Assembly: GCF_000002985.6 (NCBI RefSeq) | Contig: NC_003283.11 | Location: forward strand, 8,370,001 to 8,434,000 | DNA: 64,000 bases | Reading direction: 5' to 3' | Source: Caenorhabditis elegans | Taxonomy: Eukaryota; Nematoda; Chromadorea; Rhabditida; Rhabditidae | Shown here: positions 46,178-60,134 of the stretch, piece by piece | Numbering within the stretch: position 1 is the first letter of the stretch | How the letters are laid out: every line of letters begins with the position of its first letter | Position numbers and translations under genes: made by a program | Notes under the pieces: generated by a model | What the model was told of the DNA's origin: nothing | The model's input: only the letters and a program-made list of their open reading frames with translations | The model's database searches: none

Positions 46178-49100
46178 TTACATTCTGAATCCATAAGCCT
46201 CAATGAATTGAATAATGAAATCCTGATCATCTCCACATAATGGTTCATTGTCAAACGTTTCACATTTTTGCGAGCTTCCATGATTGAGGTCAGCTGAAAA
46301 AATAATGATAAAGATCATGCCGACAATTTTCGTAAAAATAAACTTACCATCAAGCCATAATCCATTTCTTCCAGAACCAGCTCCAATGGATAAGGAATCC
46401 TTGGCGGCGTTTACAAAGTACTGATTATCACCCGTCCAGTTGTATTGGCGAAGTTCGCTGAAAACATTTTTAAAAAATTAGTATATAAAGTTCTATGAGA
46501 AATTAAATTACCGAGTGTGAGGCACTTCTCCTGTGAATCTCCACAATAAACAACTGTCACCAGTTCCAAAGAAATGATCATTTGGTCTGATGGCTGACGA
46601 GACGACAGCTCCGAAGACGTGTTCCTTGGTGTCTCTGATGATGAGCAAAACTGGTGATAGGTCCTCATCGAATTCTGCCATCTTTCTGTACATTGTGGCA
46701 AGTGAGAATCCGTGCTTTTCCGAATTATAGATGTTGACCCATGGGTAACCTTCAGCACGTGGTGGAAGAATGTCCATCACCTGAAAATAAAACATTTAGA
46801 TAATGAAAAAAGAAGTGTTTTGTGTATTGACATGTACGGAAAAGGAGCACTTTGTCTGCTGCTCCTCTACTAGACATCTTTCTTTTTTACGTCCTCAAGC
46901 ACCCAAAACTATAAGAAATTGCGAGGCTTGTCGCTACGAAAGCGGGGGCACCTAATTTTCAAAGAACCTGAAAAAAAGCAGTGCCTGCCAACAATAACAA
47001 CTCACAGCGGTTTATCGTCTTGTTTTCGTGGCTTTTCGTTCTTCACTACTGACGCAAACAGAATTCAAATGATGAGAAAACGCGAAGAAGAGACAATTTC
47101 GGCAAAAAAAAGCACAAAAGAGAGTAAGAGTTTTTTTACTGAGAAATTCTTTGAGTTTTGAACCCACGAAGGATTAAAAAGACGCTAATCGAATTCCTAT
47201 AGTGTCTAGGGGGAATTTCCCACTCGAATATTAAAGTGGGAGAAAATTTGTGAATTTGGAGAATTCTCTCAATATTATAGAAAGAACGCCAATTTTTTAA
47301 TGCTCATTCCAAAAAAATTTTGAATCAATAATTCCAAGTCTAAAATTCATACATACCACTAAAAACAGAAAATTGTGAAAGAATGAAAAATGCAACTTTT
47401 AAAAACGTGATTTTACAATTTTGACTAAATTCCCTCCAAAATGAGCTTTTCGACCAATCAGCGACTCGATCCGCCCACTTTTGAACCAATCAGACAAAGT
47501 GTGCGGGGTTCAATGAAGCGGTTTGGTTCGAAATTGGGCGTGCTATCTCATTTTGGAGGGAATTCAAAAGTTGGATTTTTTAATCCTGCGCAATATTTTT
47601 TTTGTAGTATTTCTGAATTTAAGACTATTTTGGATTTTTGAAGCAAAAAATTCCCATTCACCTTATTTCTAATTATGACTAATCAAAAATCGAGTTACTC
47701 ATCGACCAAAACACGTCATTTTATTCTTCTCACCTGTCGAATCATAAGTTCATCCAAAATCTGTGATGTAGCTGCTCCGTCTGGAATTGGAAGTTCGAGC
47801 TCTTGATCGAGTGAAAGACGTCTGCACATCTCTGAAACTGTGACAAGTTCCCATTCGCGGTTGAGTAGGGACGATCCGAACAACGGTGTCGACTTTTCGC
47901 CTGAAATATATCAAATATTAGAAATTAGATATTTATTTTCATTTTGACATCAGGAACCAAACACACCAAACATACACAACTCCAATTTCAATGGTTTTTC
48001 AGTTGGTGTTTCAGCACAGCTCGCTCACGAGGAGCACTGCCTGGGATTCAAATTTCAATGAATATTATAAAAATAATGCTTGCTCCATTGTTTTGGTATT
48101 GTGTGTTTATGTGTGTGTGTGTTTGGATGCATCTCTTGAGACGATCCCATGTTGAATAACCAATTGCTTACACACACATCAGACTATTTCAAGGAAAAGT
48201 TTTAATGTGGTGACGCTCAGTGCTCGTGTGACACGGAATGATTCCGGCACTCATGAATAATTTGAGAATTTCAAGAAAATTTCCTACTTTTCGAGATTTT
48301 TGCTCGAGGAAATATTTTTAGATTTTTGTGCATCGCAGCCTTTTCGCACGATATTCTGAAATTCCAGTACCTGGCTGCGTCAACAATATCTCTTGATCAA
48401 TAACCTCGCCGATAGCAGAAACCATTTGAGATAGACGTCGCTGTGAAGACTGTCTAACTTTTCCCAATGGCATTGATAAACGTCGAACTGAAGATCCAAT
48501 TTGTCGAAGATATGGGCTCATCTCTTCTGATGATGCTTGTGAAACGGTCGACGCCAACGAATTGGTCGAAGTTTGAACTTTATCAACAAGTGAGGAGAGC
48601 ATTTCGCGATACGATACACCACCACAGTTTTCTCCGTCTGTACAAGATACAGTAATCAGTGGGACAGGCATGAGTAAATAAGCAGACGTGATAGAATTGA
48701 GAAAAAATATTAGAATATGAGAAATGTGAACCAAAGAAAACTGAGGGGGTGGAGAGTTTGCTAATTGAGATCAGTTTTCTTTAGAGATGAAGCTCAGTCA
48801 GATCTTCAAAAAGTGGCTAAATTTGTCTGAAATCCGAGTACTGCAACAAGTGGGCGGAGTCCCGAGGGATAACCGACTCGGTCTGACGTTGCAAGTTTGA
48901 TTGGTTTGATTAGCCGAATCAAAACTATCATTCCCCGAGGGCTCAGACGAGGAAATGAGTACAAAAAAATGACCGACAAAAAAAGTGCATTAGTCTCTGC
49001 TCAGGCAGAAAAATGCAAAGAAATGATGTGCGGGTGGGGGAGGACAGGACGGGTGCCAAAAACTTATTTCACTACTACATGTTTCTTTTCTGGAGTTTTT

Positions 49101-52100
49101 TCTCCTGGTTAACTGAACAAAAAACACTCGACTCCAAGAAGAATAAGAAGAAGAGACATCTTCTTCCCGTTTTTTTCTACTTCAATGTTGGTCTTCAAAG
49201 GCGACGAGCAATGAAGAGCACGCTCCGCCCACTTTTTGAGTTACTGGTACATTTATACTGGACATACTATACAGAACAGCACAAGATTCATGAAAAAAGT
49301 ACAGAATGCTGAACGAACTTGAGGTTTACAAAATTCTCCTAGTTTTCCAGACAACATAGGAATAATTACTCTTCCGGTGGAGACATACTGCCCTTTTTCG
49401 CCATTGTTTACGAGCGTTTTGTGGGAAAGACTTGGTAAATGGAGAACGCGGAATTCTCCGAATAGTTAGGAGAGATTGAAATGTCCGGGACTGCGCTCAA
49501 GGAGAGCTATACTAAAAAAAGAAGAAGTTTGGCAGAGGAAAGGTCAGTCGGAGAAGAGATGTGAATGGGAAATAATGAACAATAGAACAAGTCTGCGGAA
49601 GTAACTAGCATCTTCTAGTACTTGATTCCACCTTCTGACACCATCTTGATTGTAGTTTTTGGTATGAAAATAGGCATCCTCGTGGATACAAAATGCAATT
49701 TCCGAAAAGAGCTAGAAATAAATAACATTCTGATCGAGTTTGAGGATTCTCTAGTCTCAATATGGAAAAGGGTGTCAAATTATATGCTCTGAGAAGAGCA
49801 TGAGAAGAAGAAAAAAGAAGCTGAGAGCTTTGCGAATGAATTCTTTGTCTCGATGTGAAACTGAGCGAGAAACGGCTCAAGAAATGAAGGAGCAACGAGA
49901 AAAAACGCAAAAAACACAAACGAGTAGTACTTGGTGTCCCCTTGGGGAAGTATGAGACATGGATTTAGTAGAGAAAGAAATATGAAAACAGTTTGAACAC
50001 AGAGAAGCGTCGAATACGACTGATTTTTTGGTTTACTCGTTTTCGAGTTTTTCAAGAGTCTAAAGAGCACAAAAAGTACTTCGAAGATTGAAATTCAAAG
50101 ATGTTGAAAGAAAAATCTTTGAAAAAGGTTCCCGAAAATGAAAATTGGCTTCGTCGCCGAGAAGTGAATGCCAGGTGAGTTTTTTTAGAAATCGTGGACA
50201 AAGAGCGAGCCAAATTACGTGAATTTCGACAATTTCTCAATTGGGGGAAACCAATTCGGACAAGTCGCCGAAAAGCTGAGTGCGGAAACCCAATAAGGCC
50301 AAACTTCAAAAAGATCTACCCAATTTAGCCACATTCAAAAAGTCGAAAATCTACTAAATTAGAGCTATTCTGTTAGGAGAAAGAGTTTTCACTCAAAAGT
50401 GACGTTTCTATTGTTGAATTGTTTTTATTTCTTCTAAAAAAACATCAAAAGAAGACACTTGCACTTGGTAGGAAAAAGCTACCGTAACCCAGAATGCAGC
50501 TTGGCATTTAGAAAAATGATTGGAATTCCATTTTAATGCTGTTACTAAAAAACTAACTACTGGCAGACATCGCTAACTGTGAGAAGCAAATAATGCTCGC
50601 AATGGTTGTTATTGTTTTGATAACCCCATTCCACCAGATGGAATTCGACACCTAGTATGTGTGCCTATTATCTATCAACAATATTATTTTCAGTGGCTAA
50701 TGTCTAGAACGGCAGACATGTTTTACAGCTGCTAAAAAATTACGATATCTAACAGCTTCAGAATCCATAAATAGACAAGTGTCACGTTCTTGTTCTTCCC
50801 TTTGAATGCGCCTACACGTCTCAAAATAATCAACCTAATGTCCGTCGTGTATTCTTCTTCAGCTTCTTCAAGTTTCCCATCTCCTGCAGTACGAACCAAA
50901 GATGAAATTCCAATTGCGAATTTCCGGATGAAAATTGGAAAAAAGAAAACGAAAAACATAGAGATAAATCATTTGGTTACGCTAGAAACTTGGAGACTGG
51001 AAACATATTTTGGGCGCCGGGGGCACATGAGGTGAAATTGGATTGAAAGTGGAAAGGAACCCAATTTTCCGTTGAGGGTACCACTCGATAGAATCTCAAT
51101 TGTGTTCCTCCAATTTCATCGAGAATAGAAAAATAGAAAAAAAAACGAAGAACAGGAAACAGGGGAGAAGTTTGTCGTGGAGACACGCGCTCACTTAAAT
51201 CGACAACTTCTCCTGTTTTCTTTTATGCTTCTGATGAAAAGGCGTCCAGGTGACTAAGCTTAAAGCTGCAAGATTCAAAATGACGATAACGATTTCCATT
51301 TCGAAGCAAATGATTTTCGAAGTCGTAGATAAGGATGATGGCAACACAACAACGAATTCTATTCAGAATATCTAGAAACCTCACGCATTCAAAGAGCAAA
51401 AGACTTCCGTGTCAAGGATATATTCTCTTCTCGGTCGATGATCATTTGGCAAGTTAGGAAGATGAAGCAGAAGTTAAAGTTGAAGAAGAAGACAAATTGG
51501 GAACAATGTGTCCTTGCAAGTGGAAAGAGAAAAGAAAAAGCTAACGAGATGAATAGTTTTGAGATAGAGCAGTGTCACTTTTTATAACTTTTCTATTGCC
51601 TATTGTTGTTGTGTCACCTCTTTCTTGATCTGCTCAAAATACAGTAATCTCAGCAATCCCAGTGCACGAAGATCAGTATCTAAGCGCTAGACTTGACACT
51701 GATATTTTATCAAGACAGGAAAAATAATGCTCTTTAATCTGCCGATTTTATATCAAATGCGGAAATTCGAATTATGAAGATTGTCGCTGATTTAAGAACT
51801 TAGAACTGAAAACACTAGAGAATAAGGGAAAACGACAGGGTAACTGTGTCATATGCGAGAAGGAATTTCTATTAATAATCAAAAATTTAACGCGATTAGA
51901 TCCTTTTTTTTTTTTGGGAATAGTTTAATTGTACTATTATCAGTTAACTTCCAAAATCCTAATAATGTATAGTTTTACTCAACCGATTTTTTGAACGAAA
52001 CAATATTTTAAAATTTGAAATAAACCATTCTAGAACAAAACCAAACAAACTTACTACTGTAAATCGCATTTGATCCAAGTGATTTCGATCTTGTCCTCAT

Positions 52101-52715
52101 CTCAATAGCTTTCGCACTCTTCTTTTTAAATACTTTCTTCATAATTGCTCTCTTGATATTACGCTTCTTTTTTTGTTCCTCACTATTGCTCGTATCCTCG
52201 GCAAGAGATACTGTGATTTCAGGAACTTTGAATTCAATAACTTCATCATTATTCGATGAAGATGGCATATGAAGATTCGATGCGATTGGTGAATTTGGTC
52301 GAGTTCCGACTCCAGAATCGTGTGATCCAGATGATTTTCTCGATGTGATACTTCCCTTTTTCGACATTCCTGATGCTTCTTCTTCACCGTCACTTCCAGT
52401 CTGTCTGACTGTCTCCAAAATACTTTTCTCCGCTTCCTCTGAAGATTGACGGCGCAGCGATGAAACACAAACTGTATCAGCACGACTGCGAGCCATCATC
52501 TGTTTCACGTCGAATTCGGTGAGAATTACATTCGAGTTCTTGTGCTTCTCATCATTATTATTATTGTTATTGTTCATGTTGTTACTGAAGTTTTTGATAG
52601 AACTTGGGCTTCCAAAGTAGTCCGGTGCACTTCTGGTGTACGATGTGTGTGCACGACGTCTAACGGGAACAGTTGCTTCGTCTTCTCCGTGTAATGCAGA
52701 CTCGTTGGCGCCCAT
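46178..52715 (-). CDS. lmd-3: Short LMD-3 isoform with a potential N-myristoylation signal
   Basis: The alternative first exon 52055-52715 (221 codons, last one split) joins in phase to 48637 and the TLDc exons, giving 529 codons. It starts MGANESALHG. Gly2, small residues at 3 and Ser at 6 fit an N-myristoylation signal. The exon holds a poly-Asn run (NNNNNN), Ser-rich segments (SSGSHDSGVGTRPNSP) and a strongly basic end (KKKRNIKRAIMKKVFKKK) that would reinforce membrane binding. The acceptor TTTATAG at 52747-52741 lies just upstream and fits SL trans-splicing. Internal inclusion in the long transcript would be out of frame, so this is a separate promoter product. Membrane targeting is inference. 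Confidence 0.75.
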
Positions 52716-55700
52716 TATATGTGCTCTTGTGTGATGCTATAAACGAAATGAACGTATGATAAGGATTTCAAACCAAAAGAAGAATAGAAGAACGAGCAGA
52801 ACAGAGAAAATAACATAAAATGGTTAGGAGCAGGTACTAACAATAGAAAATGTAGAAGGGAAGTACAAAAAATTCATTTTGTGGTGTGCCACGCGAAAAT
52901 CAAAAATTTGAATATTCACATGTTCGAATTATGCAGTCTTGTGGGCAAAACACTTTCAGATGATATTTGTCACGAACTAAGTATCATTTTATAGAAGAAA
53001 CAAAAAAGAGTCGTTTTTGTTGTAACCCCACGAGCACAAAGAGTGAGTGGGAAGTTAATCCTACTTTACGTTTTCTGATATGAATGAAGTGATGTGTAGA
53101 AATACGGCAAATTCGAAAAAGAAACTGATAAAGAAGCAGCGGAAATAGTAATGGTACTAGTATAGGTATGGGTATTTTTTGCCCTCAATATTTGGAATGA
53201 TTTCTTAAGACTTTTTCGAGAAATGAATTATTTTGAAATTTGCTAATCTGCCACAAAAAAATGATGTAATTCGAAACTTAAACGAGTCGAAATGTGTCAA
53301 AAATGACAGTTCTCATTCATTTGGTAATCCAGCAACGGAAACTGAAACTTCAAATTCTACTGATACAGAAACAAAGTAATAAATTATGACGTGGATGAGG
53401 CGGGCGACAAGAAATCTAGTTTTTATATTATTTGTTTTTTGTATTTTGTTTTTTGTAAAAAAGAAAATTCAAAAAGTTCGAAGAGAACAATAAAACTGAT
53501 CGTGCACATGATTCACACGGTGATTCCAAGGAAAGTGCACATTTCTCCTCAGCGATTTTCTAGGTTTTTGTATATAACAGTCAGAACTTTTTGGAAAAAA
53601 GAAACACGGAAAAAAATCATGCTATAGTACTCATGAACGGTCAGCGCGCACTTCTTACGCAGACAATTTGTAAATAAGACGCAGCTTTTCCAGAAAAAGT
53701 TAGAGAAGCTGGAATCGGAGGAGAGCCTAGAGATGCAGATTGCTTAGAAAAAAGAAAATTAAGAGTGAACACGGACAGATTAATTGCCGAGCGTTTGATG
53801 ACGGAAAAAGCGGTTCTCAATGCAATGGACAGTGGCTCTTATACTCAAGCATGACCGTTTAATTACAACTTTTGGCACTGAATAAACTTGAAAACATGTT
53901 TTGGTGGTTTTTGATAACTTATCAGTAACTTATCGAGCAAGGGTCAAAACTTGGCAGCAATGAACGAAATTCGAAAGTTGAGAATTTTTTAAACCTAATT
54001 TAACTTCGAATTCACAAATTTAGCAGGAATTTCAAAAGTTTCAGATAATAATAAAGTCCGGGTTAATGTTCACCGAGCCCTATAATCGATGATGTGTGAA
54101 CGCCAAAACAATATGGGATCCTTAAAAATTTGACGATCATCGATGGGTGTGTGTGTAGTTCTAGGAAAACTAGTTCAACTCAATTAGCTCCGACAAACTT
54201 CAATTATTACGCCGTTGGCAAAACGGTGGCGACTGTGTCGATGGATCACGGGGGCTGTAGTGGAGAAATAAATTCAGGTGTCGTCCTCAAAATTGGTAGG
54301 ACACCGGATCAAACATCGAACAAAAGTTCAAACTCTCTGCTACAATTTTATTGCAGAAACATTGGGAATGTTTTTGTTATTCAACTATTATTATCAACAT
54401 CTTTGCGGTTTTAACAAGGAATACTGTGCACAACTTTAAACCAAAATAACCCTGTGGTCAGATAAAGTCAGCGATAACAAAGGGTATTGTTTCTATTGGC
54501 GAAAACTTTCGCTTTTCGTATTTCGAATCGAAAATATTGAAATTAGTGTGTCAAAATTGAAAATGCGAGAATGAATGATAAGATTCTCACTGGGAATTGA
54601 ATAATCAATAGAGAATAATATATTTCAAAACGCATAATAAAGGTCAGAAGAGTGCACCGCTCGCGGCACGAATAGAGAATACGAAACCGAGAGAGTGCTA
54701 GAGAAAACGATAGCGGACGGACGACAAGGGGTCGGCAACCGCCGCAGCTGAGTGAACGGACAAGGAACGGAAGGATTGGTGCCATCTATTAGAATCTAAA
54801 AGTCATTTGCTAAAGATACATAAATTTAGTTACGCGCAAGTGTGAAAATAGTAAAATTGTTGAGGAAATTTATCAGCGCAAGTTAAGGATATATATTTAA
54901 TAAAAATTATGCAAAAAATTTGACAAAAAACCGTTCAGAAATCCCGACAATTGAAAAGGAATCTCGAAAATCACAGAAAAAAGCAACAAAAAATGATTTG
55001 AAATTCTACCGTACTCGCATTGGTCTCGCCACGAAGACGAAAAATAGGTAATGCGCCTTTAAACTAGGGTACTGTAGTTTTAGAATTTTATTTTTATTTC
55101 TGTTGTGTTTCACTATTTTTCGATCTTTCAAAATGAAATCGAGCTGAAAAATTGCAAAATTAAAAAACAATTGCGAAAAACGGAAAATTTTGAAACGCGT
55201 GGAATGAAAAATTGGCGAGACAGTTCCGATTGAATTTCATAAACCTATTAAAAGCGCCCGACATTAATAATCAGAGGCGTTATCAGAGAAACTTCATAAA
55301 CTATCAATTTTCATGTGATCACATCGAAAAGAGAACACATGAGCACAAAACAAGAAGCTGACACCAAACAGATGAGATGGTCTTGTGAGAAGAATGATTG
55401 ATACATACTCATGAATACCAAAAAAAGAAAGCTTGTTTTATGCAAATAGAGTTAGCGGACAGATAGCAAGAGAACAATGTAGTTTTTATCACGCTGAGTT
55501 CTTGATGTGGGAAAGTTGAACGTGAAACAGAAACTTGTTTTTTCTTGAGTCTCTCACAATGGAAATGACACCGAGAAATTGAGGGGATACGTGTATTATT
55601 TGACCCTAAAGGTCTAAAAGTGAAGAAGAAGAAGAATAGGAAAAGACACGAAAAACAACATCAGGTGGTAGACAAAGGACACGAATGTCTTTTATGATCG

Positions 55701-58700
55701 TAAGTGGATGTTGTCAACTAATTTTTCGAGAACAAACTGTTCTGCAGAAGTTTTGGAGAAGAAAAGTTAGTGCTAGACAACTGTTTTTTCGGTGCTTCTT
55801 TTGAATGGATATTTCTAATGGCACCGCCCATGGATTATCTAGATATTTTGGCCACAAGTTCAAATCATCATACGGTCAGATGTGTAGAGCCCACTAAAAA
55901 TAAATATTACTTTTTAAAAAACTGCATGGCCATTCTGTAATGGATCTATTCAGATTAGAGATTATGCGCGGGGAGTAGGAGGAGGACGCACCGAAAATCA
56001 CAGATGATCGTTACCAATATTGAAACGAGTTCAAACACTTCAAATACTGAAAAAGTTTGGTCTGGTCGTGTGAAACTCATATTTTGAAACGGATTTTCAA
56101 CTCAATTGTTTACTAATAAAATTTGCATCATTCGTGTAACAATTCCACGTGTGGGAATTGTTATTGTTGAATTTTTCTTGGAAAACGAGTTGGCAGGTCA
56201 ACTGATGAAATGTGAAGATCAAGTGATTAAGTACCGTATCTAAGGTTTCATTAATGAAGATACTGTTTTTTTTTTGAAAGTCTGATGATAAAAATTATAA
56301 CATTTTTCACACGAATTTGAACTAAGAATCATAAAATTGGAGATTTGCAGAAGGAAAATAAAAAGTGCAAAAAAACTGGAAAAGTGTTTTCGATTCTTTA
56401 AATACACTAATTAGAAGCTTCTCGAAAATTCTGCACGATTCCAGTAGAAGAGTGCAAGAGGAAGGTACACATACAACCTAGATAAGAGACGCAGAAAGTG
56501 AGAGACGTCTTTCCTACGGTCCAAAATGTCCTAAATATGCACCGACTTTTTATTTAAATAAAATTTAAATCAGACTGAAAATCAGAAAAAAAAATCGTGT
56601 ATTACAGATTTTTAAAGAGGGAATAGTTACTCAACCTAATAATGCAAGAATCTCATATGAGGTCTTCTTAAATAGTACGTGTGATATACAAAATACGATT
56701 CTTCAAAGTCAGATGGGCGGGAATGGTGGCAGCAGCTAGAAAAAGTGTCAAGAAATCGATCAAGAAACTAGAAAAAAATGGCGGTCAGTTAAAACTTACA
56801 ATAACTTTTTGTTCTTGCCATGTCAATTTTGTAACAAAACATAATGTAATTGTCGGACAATGGTGGACAACGATCGGTGATTATCAGAAACGAGAGAGAG
56901 GGAAGAGTTTCTTTGAAAGTCACGAGACAATCAGAGACACTTTTCGGCCGTTTCGGGTTCTTTTTGAACCTGCTGATGGTGATGATGATAGAGTTGAAAA
57001 AGTTGATATGAAAAGGTGAGAAGATGAAGATGAAGAAGACATCCGTATGATAAAAGATACAATTCTTGAAGACGTCAGCGAAGTGACTAGATTTTTTTCT
57101 TTTTCGGAAAGAAAAATAGGTTCTCGAAATATGAAACTTCATTCGGAAGGTTTTCCAGCACAGAAGCCACCTCTCATAATCATCATAAAATTGATAAAAC
57201 ACTGCTTCATGAATTCTTTTTATTCGTTTCGAGAGCAATTGATGATTCATTTCTTTCGATGACCTCTTATCAGAAGGTAGGCGTCATTTTCTTGAATTAA
57301 CTGATAATTCTTGAATTATGTTCAGTTTTCTGATTTCCATGATCGAGGTATTGGCATTTCGAAATATTTGATTGACGATCACAAACTATATTTTTCAATG
57401 ATTCCATGAGTGACAGATTTTGATGGAGCAAGCATCATTTTTTTTTAATAATATTTTTTGAAGTGTTGTTTTTGTTTTATTTGATTTTTATAATAATTTT
57501 TGAACATTGTGTAGTTAAAACAAAATAGCGTACCTCCAAGAGACTCGTCGGCATTCGATCCAAGAACAATGAATCCCTTATCTTGTCCGTCGTTGGACAT
57601 CACCGATGAAGGTTCTTCGGTTGTTGAGGTCGTTGTATCCTGAAAAAAAGATGAAGCATTTCAAAAAGCAATTTACTTTTATTTAAATTTTCAAATACTA
57701 TTAGTTTTTGATTTTCAGAACAAATAAAAAAAAAGAAAAACCTAGATTGGAATTTTTGAATATTTTTCCTGATCCAATTATAAATTTAAATACTAATATT
57801 TCGAGCACTATCTTTGAAATCTTGTTAAAAATAAAAATTCAATTTTTCATTGTTGAACTAAATATGTCTGGTTACGATCAATAAAAAATTGAAAAAAAAA
57901 CCTTCAAAAAAGTATAATAAAAATTATCAAAAAAATCCCTTAATTATTTTATGAAAAAAAAATAATTTAACTCAACAAAAAAGCGAAAAATTGTGAGATT
58001 TTTTCCGAAAATCCGATTTTTTTTTTGAAATATCAGAAAATCGAACAACGAAAAAAAAATGGTTCGCTATTTTTTTCTTGAAGGGAAAATTATATGTTTT
58101 TTTTCTTCCTATTTTTGTGAAAAATCGAAAATCCATTTTTAGAAAAATTGACCATAATAATCTTTAAGACGTTTGTTTTTAAAAATTGAGAATTTTTTGA
58201 GATCAAAGATTTTCATCCAGAAACTCATCAAAAATTGCTCAATATTTGCATTTTCAACTGGAAATCGCCCCAGGGACTCACCAATCCGTACTTATCCGGT
58301 GACCACTGCAGTAAAAAGTGGTAAATGTTGTCGGCTTGATTACGTGGTACTGCGAACCTGAAAATATAAAAATATAGTTTATTTTTAAAATACTTGGTGG
58401 TTTTTATGGGTCTGTTAAATTAATGCTTTTTTTTAGTTAAAAAACTGTTTCTAAAATAAAAAATATATTTATTTAAATTAGAAAAATTTATAGTTAGTAA
58501 TGCCAATTTCTAAAACAGTAATTTTCGAAAACTTTTGAAAAAACTAACCAAAACTCTCTTTTCAATTTATTTCCAAAGGCAATATCCTCGTCGTATGATG
58601 GTGAGCTAGTGGAAGACTCTGAAAATTATAAAACTTTAATAATTTTTTTTAAATCTAAAAGTTGAACCGAGTATATACTTTAAAATTGAAACAAATACGT

Positions 58701-60134
58701 AATTTTGTTCTCAAAGTCTCCCAGAAACCGCATGCTTCAAGGCAATGGATAAATGAAGGACATTCTGCGTCTCTTCGTTTGCTATACTATTTTGTTTTGT
58801 CAAAATCCCTGCGTCTCTAAATCTCTATTACACATTTCGAGCACAAAACTAGTCAATGGGATGCAAAGGAAGGCTGCCTAGTTTCTAAAAACGCATAAAA
58901 ACTGCTTGAAAAACAGAAAAGTTTTCTCGTGGCCCGCCACACGTCCTAATTTGTTTGAAAGGATTGAAAAAAAGGGAAGAAGAGTGCGGGACGGCGAAAT
59001 TAAATGAGATTTTAGGTGTGAGGAGAAGAAAATAGTTGGAATTTAGAGGAAAACTCGCTCACTCGACCCAGTTTTCTTAAGTTTTGTGAAATATGAGGAC
59101 AAAAAATGCCCATTTTCTTTTTTCGTTTCTATCTTTTTCTCGCCAAAAAAGTTGAGCTTTTAACGGGAAAAAACGTCCAAATACTAATCCATAACTCACT
59201 CTTCTTTTTCTTATTTCTTGTCAGTCTGACAGCCATGTAGAATGGAAGAATTGGTGACTGAGAAGCTGTCGAATCGTTGCTCTGAATCCTATTCCGTTCC
59301 ATTATTTCGTCAACAGCCGCAAATAGATCCGGTGCTTCGTCACTTGATGTGGCACATGCAAATCTGAAACTTTGCCAGAGGGATTATTAATTTTTTGAAA
59401 ATTTTTTTAATTCTTTCAATTACTGGAATAAATTAAAAGTGTCCTCAAAATACCGAAAGTCGCACCCAGGTTTTTATAAAATAATTTTCATTAATTTTTT
59501 TTCTAGAAAAATTTCACAGGAGTTTCTTGAACTTTCCAAAATTATTTAATAGTTTCTCAAAAGTTTTCGAAGTTTCTAAAATTTTTTGAGGTTTCTTTTT
59601 TTTTAGAATGCGACATTTTTAACATTTCTCGAAATATGTGAAACGGATTAAATTTTTTTTTGAGAAATTCGGTATTTTGGAAATTTTTAAAATTAAATGA
59701 GCAGTGAACTGCTCCATTACAGAATATTTTGGCTAAATATTTTCGAGAAAAATTTTTTCGGATAAAATTATAAATGTTTTTTTTTTTCAATAATCCAGAA
59801 AAACTCACACGCCCGCATGATTTTCTTTTGCAGAATTTTCTCGTGCTTCAGCAGTTTGCCTTCTCAAATCTTGAAGTTTTGCCAGAGACTGCTCACGTTT
59901 CATTGCCAATGGACTTTTTGCTGGTTGCTGTAAATATAAAAAATTAATTTTGAAGAATTAAAAAAAAAAAAAATTTTCAATAATTTTTAAAAAATGTCAA
60001 TCTGACATGAAAATTACCTCATTATTATTATTATTATTCGAAGCATCATTTTCTTCAGAAATTTTCTCAGTCAACGCAATCAAATCATAGCTATCAGATC
60101 GTTTTCTAAAGGGTTTTCGTAGCAATCCATTCAT
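46178..60134 (-). CDS. lmd-3: Intermediate LMD-3 isoform with alternative first exon 60018-60134
   Basis: A 117-base exon begins MNGLLRKPFRKRSDSYDL, ends in six asparagines and Glu, and has a good donor (GTAATT). It joins in phase 0 to exon 59809-59927, giving 526 codons in all. This product would lack LysM and GRAM parts but keep the WFAVP block and TLDc domain. Upstream, the sequence at 60140-60240 has no acceptor at the expected place, so it probably starts from its own promoter. Confidence 0.65.

Noticed and set aside
48318..48734. Minus-strand frame starting with a signal-peptide-like segment (MVHISHILIFFLNS)
   Set aside because: The hydrophobic start is intron sequence read through. 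TCTTGTACAG at 48647-48638 is a clear acceptor and the exon joins in phase to both upstream options.
56681..57250. Overlapping opposite-strand frames of 112 and 153 codons inside an lmd-3 intron
   Set aside because: They overlap on opposite strands, have low-complexity composition, and no start context or family.
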